Shown: positions 10,261-19,039 of the stretch, piece by piece
Position numbering within the stretch: position 1 is the first letter of the stretch
How the letters are laid out: each line of letters opens with the position of its first letter
From: Cochliopodium minus
Lineage: Eukaryota > Discosea > Himatismenida > Cochliopodiidae
Length of the DNA stretch: 24,757 nt
Direction: 5' to 3'
Assembly: GCA_024220525.1 (NCBI GenBank)
Contig: JAMYWO010000088.1
Location: forward strand, 132,617-157,373
Made by a program: the position numbers and the translations under genes
The notes under the pieces: generated by a model
What the model was told of the DNA's origin: nothing
Databases searched by the model: none
The model's input: only the letters and a program-made list of their open reading frames with translations

Positions 10261-13000
10261 TTAAATATTATTCCTATCTTTTTCCATTTGAACTTGGTAC
10301 AGTCTTATGTTTTCCTTTGATCTTTGGGAAGGTTGAATTTCGTCATATTGTTGGCAATATTTAAGGCCCTCTTCAAATTCCCCGGTGTAAAACATACAAA
10401 CCTAAATTTGATTAAAAAGCAAAATGGAAAAAAAAATAATAAAAAAATAAAAAATAAATAAAAAATAGAAAAATTTTTTAACGAAAAAAAAAAATAAAAA
10501 ATAATATCAAATAATGATAAAAACAAAAAATTAAAATTACGAGAAATATAAATAATAAAAAATAAAGAATATAAATTAAAAATTAAAATTTGAAAAAAAA
10601 AAAAATAAATAAATAAAAATAATCTTACACATAAAGTATCCAAAGGTCTTTCTTTGTAAAAAGAAGGGGTAACAAACAAAGAACCAGGGTTGGGAGAAAA
10701 AGTCATGGCCAACTTTGCATAATTAATACACTTCCCATAATCTTTTTTGTCATTGTAATAATTAGCGAGGCAAAAGAGAGGCTCTGCACGGAAGGGAAGG
10801 GTAGCGAATGCTTTGAGAAACATATCCACTATTTCTTTTTCGTCATAATTCAGATCTACCATTAATGTTGCAGAAAGATATCTTCCGTAATATAATTCTT
10901 CTATCCACCCATTCATATTATCTTTTTTTTTCAGAATTCAAAAATAATGGATTGATGAAATGAAAAATTTAATCAAAAAAAAAACAAATAATCAGTATGG
11001 AAAATAAAATAAAATTAAAATTAAAATTAAAAAAATATCAAAAAATAATAAAAAATTAAAAAAAATTATATAATAAATGATTAAAAACAAAAAATAGAAA
11101 CATTATAAAAAAAAAAAATAAACAAAACAAAAGAATGGAAAAATAACTAAAAAAAAAAAGTATTTTGATCAAAAAAAAAAATGAAAAAAAAAAAAAATTA
11201 ACAAAAAATAATAATAATAAACAAAAAAATAAAATAAACCTAATTTTCTAAACTCTTTTATTGCTTCTTCTTTTTCACCAGCATCACTCAAGATTCTAGC
11301 TAAATAAAACTGATCTCTAGTATTGTCAGGTTGTTCTTTGAGCTCATCTCTGACCAACTGAGCATACTTCAAAAACTTTTTGGGGTCTTTGTGAGATCCT
11401 CCATCCGCTTTGTTGTGAATTTGAGCTACCTCTGATAAAATTGACTTGTAATCATATCCTGGTCTTTGGGAAATATATTCGTGAACTGCTCCTGTCCTAT
11501 TTTTTAAAAATTGGATCTTTCTTATTTTTGAAATTTATTATTTTTTTTAAATTTTTTAATTTTTAACGAAACGAATTTTTAAATTTCATCAAAAACATTT
11601 TTTTCTTTGAAAATATTTTTTATTTGAAAATTTTTTATAATTCAATTTGTGCCAAAAAAAATATTTAAAAAAACTTTTAAAAATAAGAAGATAATTTGTA
11701 TGTTGATTAATATTCATCTTGTTATTAATCATTGTTAACAACAAGTTTGATTTCAATAAAATATTGTTTTTCAATGAAAGAATAATTTTAAAGTTTAAAA
11801 AACACAAAAAATAATAAAAATGTCCTTTCAGCTATTAAAAAAAAAAAAAAATTTTTTTTACCAAACAAAATGATGAGGATTAGGTACAATGGCAGTCTTT
11901 TGAAATTTAAGAGTTCCAGAAATCTCAAAAAATAAGTATTGCTTTGTAATATCCAAAGAATCTTTCCAACTGTAATCAGGCATCATGTTGACATACTCAA
12001 AATCACCTTGAGTTATCAAAGCAAAAACGTTGTATCCCTTGTATTTGTTCTCGTCATCTGATTTGATCTCATTAAGACATAAATTTCTGTTGTGTCCAAA
12101 GTTTTTCCATTTGTGATGTGCCACCGTCATTTTCTTCTTATTTTGTTTGGCCCATTTTATTGCAAAGTTGACACTTTTGTTTATTTTTTTTTTAGTAAAT
12201 AATTTTTTGATGGAAATTTTTTTTGATCATTTTAATTTTTATTAAAGGTGAAAAATACTAAAATACTTTTTTGTGGAATTTTATAATTATGTAACTTAAT
12301 CTTGAAACAAAAAAATAATTTTAAATTATTATAAATTGATTTTGATCATTATTCTTTATTTAAACAGATCTTGAAATTTTAAATAATTAACAATCTTTTT
12401 TAAAAATATCAAGTTCAATAAGCAATGATAAAGCAAATTTATTCAAAGTTTTTTTTTATTCGCTCACCTATCATCTGTTGATCCAGTATCACATAAGATA
12501 TATTCATCCACAATCTCTTTAATGCTAGACATGCATCTATCCAACACCTTCTCTTCATTCTTGATCATGATATTGGCGATAATATAATTCTTTTTTTTTC
12601 CTTCTTTATTCTTCACCTCTTTTATTTCTCCCAAATCAGGATCATATACTATATTATCTGGCAATGGAGGTTCATCCTCAATTTTGTTCTTTTCATCAAT
12701 TGGTACATCAGGGTTTATTTTGTCTATTTTCAATCCATCATTGTTAAATGTATTATCATTCGTTTCTTCATTTGATTTATTGCTTTCTTCATCAGATGAT
12801 GATTGGTTATCCTCCGATTCATTCTCAGATTCATTGGATTCATTCGATCTATCTGCATTTTTGTTGATATAACTTTTCACCAATTCCTTGCTCATTTCAT
12901 TATGATCCACCTCATCCATCTGTTGACTAGAATATAAGTAATACATGAAAAAGATGAAAATTATAATCAAAAAAATCTTTGTGTTCCTTTTTTGCAACAT
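10261..13000 (-). CDS. Membrane-anchored GT2-like glycosyltransferase with TPR-like C-terminus
   Basis: Five exons on the minus strand join into 511 residues: 13000-12468, 12173-11862, 11496-11240, 10921-10629 and 10401-10261 (TAA). A short basic N-terminus is followed by a membrane anchor (residues about 9-25), a type II topology as in Golgi transferases. Residues about 45-90 form a Ser/Glu/Asn-rich acidic stem. The GT-A core starts at NIMIKNEEKVLDRCM and has ILCDTGSTDDS, then KWKNFGHNRN and WTGAVHEYI, the order seen in family 2 transferases fused to TPR. The segment where relatives carry the DxD metal motif (Y-x-L-x-L-DAD) reads YNVFALITQGDFEY, so DxD seems lost. The C-terminal half has TPR-like helices (FYLARILSDAGEKEEAIKEF, CLANYYNDKKDYGKCINYA, MFYTGEFEEGLKYC). 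Introns of 294-365 nt are A/T only. It ends 111 nt from the NDH-2 stop (convergent). Its start lies 90 nt after the GPCR stop on the same strand. Acceptor sugar and substrate are unknown. Confidence 0.85.
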
Positions 13001-13090
13001 TTTTTTTTTTTTATTTTTTAAATATTTTCACCGAAATGAAAATTAATTAATTATAATATCAATATTTATACAAAAACAAATAAATTAATT

Positions 13091-14680
13091 TCAGTATTCT
13101 TGGCTACTTCTATCAAGCAACTCCCTAGGTTTCAAAGGAGAACCCTTCCTTGTCATGGTGTAGACGAGAAAATTGAGAAATCCCCCAAGAGGAAAAAGCA
13201 AGTCTTGAATGATCCAAATGAAATAAGGAGAACACTTTCCATTTGAAGCTTGTAACATCAAATGATCAACAAAAATAGGGAGCTATTTAAAAAATAAAAT
13301 AAAATAAAAAATTTGAAAATAAAAAATAAAGACAGATGAAAAACAAAAAAAAAAAATAAGAAATTTATAAACTAATAATTTTCAAATTTTTTTACATTTG
13401 TAACAAAAAATACAACAATATACATCAGGACTTTCTTTTTGACAAAGTTTTTGAGAGCGGCAGGAAAAAACTTAATTCTTTTCATTATGAAAAAATACAT
13501 GACAACATTCCAACAGAGTGAAAGTGACAAGGGAATAAACCTTTGTTAATTAATTAATTTATTAAATTTTTGAATAAGAATTTAGTTGTTTTTTTTTGTT
13601 AATCTCTACCAAAAAAACCACCACTGTAGCAAAAATATTGATTTTTTATTTTATTTTATACTTTTTTTTTGTTTTTTTTACCTCCCAATTCTTTTTTTTT
13701 AAATTTGTTTTAAAAACTTTTAAAAAAATTTTTTCATAATTTTTTACATGTGTATTAAGTGCACACCATCCTGAACCATCTTTAGCAAACATTCCGAAAG
13801 AAACGATGAAAACGATCATAATTGCTGGTAATCCTATAACACACTTAATTTAAAATATTTATATTATTTGAAGATAATTGTTAACCCCATGCTATTAGAT
13901 GTATGCTTATCCAAAAATATTTTTTTAAATAAGGCCTGTCATGGTAAAACAAAGCGTATTCGTTCTTTAAAGATCTCCAAAGGAAAAAAGCTATAATTGA
14001 AATTCGAATCAAATTAAAATTTTCTTATTCATGTTTTTCTTTGTTTACCGATTAACGATGTCCTATTGGTTCTTATTTTATTTCAAAATTATAATTTATT
14101 TTTTAATTTATTTTACCATAGAAATGATGAGATGCATCCAAATTGTAAGGATGATCTCAAAACTACACATACACTGTATGTATATGTATTTTTATCAATA
14201 AATAGCCATAATTGTGAAATAAATATGGATGATCCTAATATGAAATCTGAAATAGCCAAATAGAATACCAATGTTCTTAATTCTTGTCTAAATTTCAGTC
14301 AAAAAAAAATTTTTTAATTATATTTGTCAAGGGAATTTTGAATTGTTAAATAATATACTATATATGTAATGATAAGGTTTGATATTCTTCCTAAAAAGTG
14401 TGCATTCGAAAACTTTTGTTTTAATCAATTATTGATACTCTTCTTTTTTGAAAATATATTAATTTATTTTTACCTTGATTGATAATTTCTAAAATACATC
14501 TTTTATTTCAGAAATATAGTTGTATTGGATGTTATTTTCTTTTCATTCTTTTTATCATACCAAAAATACACATATTGATCCAAATATTGAGAAAAATGAT
14601 GAAATTAAATTCAATATGTATGGGAATTGTGACCAAAATCCTGTTGTGATTGTTGTATTGCATATAGATTGTAAAAACAT
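13091..14680 (-). CDS. Seven-transmembrane receptor of the cAMP-receptor-like (class E) GPCR family
   Basis: Ten exons on the minus strand join into 293 residues: 14680-14561, 14499-14474, 14287-14117, 14062-14049, 13990-13886, 13833-13748, 13690-13682, 13623-13610, 13540-13396 and 13282-13091 (TGA). Exons of 26, 14, 9 and 14 nt are needed to keep frame, and each has GT/AG ends. Seven hydrophobic helices follow. TM1 is in exon 1; TM2 has FYLAISDFILGSS; TM3 ends with SSFLWTSLIAFFLW; TM4 has HLIAWGLPAIM; the second loop has GSGWCAL with the usual Cys. TM5 has WWFFWFIPLSL; TM6 has VVFFVTNLPIF; TM7 has IIQDLLFPLGGFLNFLVY. These match the Dictyostelium cAR/Crl-like pattern from memory. The ligand is unknown. 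The start at 14680 is chosen for its A-rich leader and an NTT glycosylation site just before TM1. An in-frame ATG at 14770 would add 30 residues. The C-terminal tail is short. Confidence 0.82.
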
Positions 14681-15277
14681 TTTCTCTTTTTTAAATATTT
14701 TTTTAAAAATGTTTCCAAACCACAATAAATAGAACATTAGAAAGACATTGAAGAATAAAAAATTCATCAATGATGAATAGGATAATCTTTGCTCAAAAAT
14801 ATATCTAATTTTAACGACAAATATTATTACTTTGAATATTCAAATGAAATATATCTATTTTAATGTAGAACCTTTATTTCAGAAGTATCTATAAAAGTTG
14901 TACATAAATAGAAAGAAAATTATTTAGTGGGATTGGTTAGATATACAAAATAACAAGTTCTGCACATCCATTTGATTTCCACATTATAAAAAAGAAAAAA
15001 ATTGGAAACCATATCTCCAAATTTTAAACTAGTCACTGGGATTTTTTTTTTTTTTTTAAAATGAAGAACAATAAGAATCAAAAAAAAAAAGATTTCTGAT
15101 TTGAGCCTTGTTTATTCACAAGAACGGAAAAATAATTATTTTATAGATTTGAAAAATATGTTTCAATTCCATGAATTTTGTATTAAGCTTTTATAAATTT
15201 CAAGATCAACGTTGACAAATATTATTTTATCACATGTTATCGTTGTTATAATTTCAATATTAGAAAAAAAAAAAAGA
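14681..15277. other. Divergent intergenic region between GPCR and F-box genes
   Basis: About 600 nt of A/T-rich DNA between two divergently transcribed genes, presumably holding both promoters. The 30 codons up to 14770 (minus) are open and could be an N-terminal extension of the GPCR. In-frame codons from 15212 (plus) extend the F-box ORF upstream but lack its composition. No RNA gene is seen. Confidence 0.55.
14762..14778. repeat. Perfect 8-1-8 palindrome ATTCATCA-A-TGATGAAT
   Basis: A perfect inverted repeat with a one-base centre lies 82 nt upstream of the chosen GPCR start. The symmetry would suit a dimeric DNA-binding protein. It also overlaps an alternative start codon (14770, minus), so it may be chance. 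Confidence 0.4.
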
Positions 15278-16860
15278 ATGCAATTATTCAAAAATTTTAA
15301 GGAAGGATTGAAAGATTTTTTCAAATCAGATAATAATAATACAAATTCTCTCAATGAATCATTAAATTTATCAATTTTGAACGAAGGGGAGAACAATAAC
15401 GTACAAAATATCTTGAATATCCTCCCCACAAACATCCAATTGCTGTTCTTCCATTATTTGGACGCAAGTGATCTGATGAGAGTATCATCAGTATGCAAGA
15501 TGTGGTATATCTTGACGAATTACTATTCATTGTGGAAGAATATCTATAACACCTTGGATTTTACAGTATTCACAAATTACAGATCAATAGATACCATAAA
15601 TAATGAAAATAATAATAATCCTAATAATATAATCAATGGAATAACCATACCATTCAATATAAACTCAGAGAGGATGAAAAGATTGGCTTCGAAATTCATC
15701 AACAAGGAATCCAAGTTATGGAGGGATAGATACAAAGTGAATCATCGCGAGAGCAAGAGAAATCCACCAAACAAGGATAAAGAAGTATCCACCTTCAACA
15801 CCAAGAAAAAAGAAAAGGAAAAAAATATATCAGTGTTTGGATGTTCTCTTAATACAAATGCCAAAAAGTTGGTTTATTCTTTGTAAAATTTTTTTTTCCA
15901 TTTCAGTGAATTTAATTTTAAAGTAATTTCATTTTTTTCACTTTTAACTCTTTATTGATTTTTCCTTTTTTTTATTAAAGAATGTGGCATTCCAATACTC
16001 CATTGTCTCTTGTTGGACTTCAATCAGGGAATCAAGGAGTGGGTAAAACTTTTATTTTTTATTTTGCAATTAAAATTTGATTTCTTGAAATTTTTTTTTT
16101 TTTAACAATTTTATTTTTTATTTTTTATTTTTTTTTTTTTAACAATTTTATTTTTTATTTTTTATTTTTTATTTTTTATTTTTTATTTTTTATTTTTTAT
16201 TTTTTATTTTATTTATTAACAATTTTATTTTATTTTTTATTTTATTTATTAACAATTTTATTTTTAATAGGTGCTGGTGTTTCTTTTCAATTCAAAACCA
16301 AGAAATTCAGTCTTTCTGCTCTTTACTCTTCCCACAACGGCTCCGAGCATAACGAAAAGGTTTGGTCAGAGTCTTTCGATTCCTCTTGTGGCTTCGTTTT
16401 TGTAATAGACAACATTGAGAGAACTTCTGGCAAGGAAAACATTGAAAAATTGTTTAGTGATGCAAGAAATGAATTAGAAACATATCAAGAAAAAATCAAA
16501 AAGTAATTTTTATTTTTCATTACTTTCATTTATTTTATTTATTTTTTCGGTTCTTTTTATTTTTATTTTTTATTTTTTATTTTTTATTTTTTTTTTTTTT
16601 TTGATAATTTTAGTAAACCTGTTTTAATCCTCGTTTTTAATTTTGATGCTTCCAACGATGAAAAATTGGCAAATGATATCGTCCAACCGGAAGAATCTCC
16701 CGAAAACTTCCTCAACGTGATCGACATTTCCAAGGGCATCGGGTTTTTCTCTGAAGAATCCAATCCTATCAACTCTCTTAATGCTTCCATGCGCATTGCT
16801 TCAATCAGAGATTTTGGAGAGATATCCAAAGGAATGGAATGGTTGATTGATCAAATTTAG
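15278..16860 (+). CDS. F-box protein with degenerate Arf/Ras-like (pseudo-GTPase) domain
   Basis: Four exons join into 381 residues: 15278-15882, 15981-16042, 16271-16502 and 16614-16860 (TAG). Residues about 50-95 are an F-box (ILPTNIQLLFFHYLDASDL, then CKMWYILTNYYSLWKNIY), which usually binds Skp1 in an SCF ubiquitin ligase. An Asn-rich and then basic linker follows. The C-terminal half resembles a small GTPase core: PLSLVGLQSGNQGVGAG at the P-loop position, FVFVIDNIERTSGKENI at strand 4 and its helix, and KPVLILVFNFDASNDEKLA where NKxD is expected. The P-loop lacks GK[S/T] and the NKxD motif reads NFDA, so GTP hydrolysis is unlikely. The start is the ATG after a long A run; a frame-open upstream ATG at 15212 is less likely. 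The exon 1 donor could be GTTGGT at 15868 or GTAAAA at 15883; both keep frame and the second is preferred. The next gene on the same strand is also an F-box gene. Confidence 0.82.
16095..16260. repeat. (TTTTTTA)n heptanucleotide tract in F-box gene intron 2
   Basis: The 228-nt intron 16043-16270 is filled with 7-bp T6A units. Copies of AACAATTTTATTTT interrupt it near 16141, 16219 and 16248. A similar short tract occupies 16566-16600 in intron 3. Confidence 0.8.
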
Positions 16861-17212
16861 ATTAAATCATCCTTTTTGATTTTTATTTTTTCATTTTTAA
16901 ATCATTTCTTTTTTAATTACTTTTTTAATTTTCATTTTAATTTCAATTTCTTTTCGAAGCTATCAGGAAATTTCATGGTTTTCAAAAACAAGAATGAATT
17001 AACTATTTTTCACTTACTGAAAAAACTCAAAAAAATTTGATTCATTGAAAATTAATAAATTTTTAATATTATTTCTCATATCTTTCTTAAACTGAAGAAA
17101 TGATTATTTGAAATAAATTAAAAAATCCAAGCTTCCGCTGTTATATTTTAAAATATACAATTAAATCAAATAATAAAAAAATAAAAAAAAAAATTGAAAA
17201 AGAAAAAGAAAA
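16861..17212. other. Intergenic region with 16-bp palindrome upstream of the oxygenase/F-box gene
   Basis: 352 nt of A/T-rich DNA between two same-strand genes. TATATTTTAAAATATA, a perfect 16-bp palindrome, lies at 17142-17157, 56-71 nt before the next start codon, and may act as a TATA-like core element. The leader before the ATG is a run of A with scattered G. No other structure is seen. Confidence 0.5.
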
Positions 17213-18971
17213 ATGAATCTACAAAACAATTTTGAATTTTTTAATGATATGGAAAATGAAAAGATAGATGTATCTAATTACAAATGGAAAGATCCTAAAA
17301 TAACCAAATACTCTGAAGAAGTAAAAAAATAAAATCAAATATTTCACTCTTATATTTCAATTAAATAAAAAATATTAATCTTTGAATATCTTTTTATCTT
17401 TTATATATAGTGGCTTGGAAGATCATGGGTTGGAGAAATTGATGGGAAGAAGATTGAACATTTTTCACAAGAGGTGCTTCCAGGAGCTATAACAACAGAA
17501 ATATTGAGTAAAGAATGGTGCCAAAAACTTTCTGAAGAAGTGAAAACATGGAATCAAAGGTTACCTGCTGCATATAAACAAATGGTGACACAAATCGTTT
17601 TTGAAAAAAATTGTTTTTTTTTAAAAAAATGTTTGTTTGAATAAAAGAAAACTATCAGAGGATTCCAGTTGGATACTTTCCCAGAAATAAATCAATTTTT
17701 CAACGAACTAACAAAAAACAAGTTGTCAAAATTGAATGATGTTCCAGATATGGAATTGGTATTTAAAGGAGCAAACTTGGTAATTGAAATTAAATTTAAT
17801 TAAAATTAAATCAACTTTTGTTTAAGATGATACATGATACAAACAGAAATGATGTGGGTCATATGTTACATAGTGATGGAAGCTCAGTTACGATGAATAT
17901 TTGTTTGGGAGACAAATTTGAAGGAGGAGATCTCCTCATTTCCACTGAAAACTGCGTTGTTGACAAAAATAAAAAGTATGAATGTAATCTGGCCTTTCCT
18001 GAGCTTTATGCGGAAAACAAAGAATTAGAAATGATGAGAGCTTTAGAAATAATCAATGTGGAAGATAACACAATGGGGAGTAAACTAGAAATCGTCAATG
18101 AAAAATTGAAAAGAATTTACAAAAGAAATTATTTTAGATACAAGCAAGTTCCTTACAAAGCGATTATTCATAGAGGAGAACAACCCCATTTGTCTGTGAG
18201 AACAACCTCTGGAACTAGAATCAACTTGGTTTTGTTTTTTGACACCGTTTTCAGCTTTCCTTCCTATGAAAAACTTCCCAAAGGCGTCAAAACCCATCTG
18301 CTCAGCTTTCTCGATGAAAAAACAATTTCCAGTTTCAGGTTAGCTTCAAAAGAAAGTAAATCCTACGCTGAATCAGAATCTCTTTGGAAAATAAAATATT
18401 TAAGACAGTACGGTGAAAAAAAAGAGGTTCCTTCTCTCACTAAACCCGAAATTCCCAAATCATCGGGAAATCAAATGAACCTCCCCATTTTCTATCAGCC
18501 TCAACAAACATACTTTCTTCCTCCGCCTCAAGCTATTATTGACACGAATTTTCCTCACATCAAATCTTCTAATCAGTACTATTTAATGGAGGGCAATGGA
18601 ACTGTTCAGGTCGACAAACAAAAAGATTTCAAATTCAACCCTGAATCTTACAGATCCAAATTCATTTTAGAGAGAATGAATGAAATCAAAAAAGTTGTCT
18701 TTGTAAAAAGAATTTTTCTTTATTTTCTTCTTTTAATTTATACATTTTTTTTTATTTTTTTTTTTCATTTTTATATTTATAATTAATATTTTTTTTTAAT
18801 ATTTTTTTAGCCTCCTTCTATTCCAATGAAAGCTATGGGAATGTTTGAAAGAGCAAAAGTTGGTAATTTTATCATCCTAAAATATTTGATTTTTGTTTAA
18901 ATTTTTTTTTAGTGAAGTACACACTGGAGGTTGAACCTGATGGTCCCATTAATTCTTGTTCTATCTTTTAA
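17213..18971 (+). CDS. 2-oxoglutarate/Fe(II) prolyl-hydroxylase-like dioxygenase with F-box and C-terminal CaaX box
   Basis: Six exons join into 466 residues: 17213-17320, 17411-17584, 17648-17779, 17827-18702, 18811-18862 and 18913-18971 (TAA). The N-terminal two thirds look like a double-stranded beta-helix dioxygenase of the P4H class. The iron ligands are His-x-Asp in MLHSDGSSVTMN and a distal His in HRGEQPHLS. SGTRINLVLFF supplies the basic residue that binds 2-oxoglutarate, and FEGGDLLI lies between. About 60 extra residues, charged and helical-looking, separate FEGGDLLI from the distal His. An F-box follows at residues about 290-335 (LPKGVKTHLLSFLDEKTIS, then SESLWKIKYL). A Pro/Gln-rich stretch comes next, and the protein ends exactly in NSCSIF, a CaaX prenylation signal. 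Hydroxylation of a protein target coupled to SCF-type binding at a membrane is an inference. The Sel1 gene starts only 68 nt after the stop. Confidence 0.83.
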
Positions 18972-19039
18972 AAAAATTTTACTTTTGCTCAAAAAAAAAT
19001 AAAAAATAAAAAATTTGATTCGTTTCCACATCACAAAGA

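Noticed and set aside
12684-12872. Plus-strand Ser/Asp-rich ORF
   Set aside because: Antisense to the acidic stem of the glycosyltransferase.
14035-14085. Acceptor AAAATAAG giving a 23-nt GPCR exon with NRTSLIA
   Set aside because: It would create a TGA at the junction with the preceding exon. The acceptor CAATAG gives FLWTSLIA in frame, which fits TM3.
14066-14263. Plus-strand ORFs here and at 14520-14732
   Set aside because: Antisense to GPCR exons that encode transmembrane helices with family motifs.
15163-15435. Minus-strand ORF of 90 codons
   Set aside because: Antisense to the start of the F-box gene.
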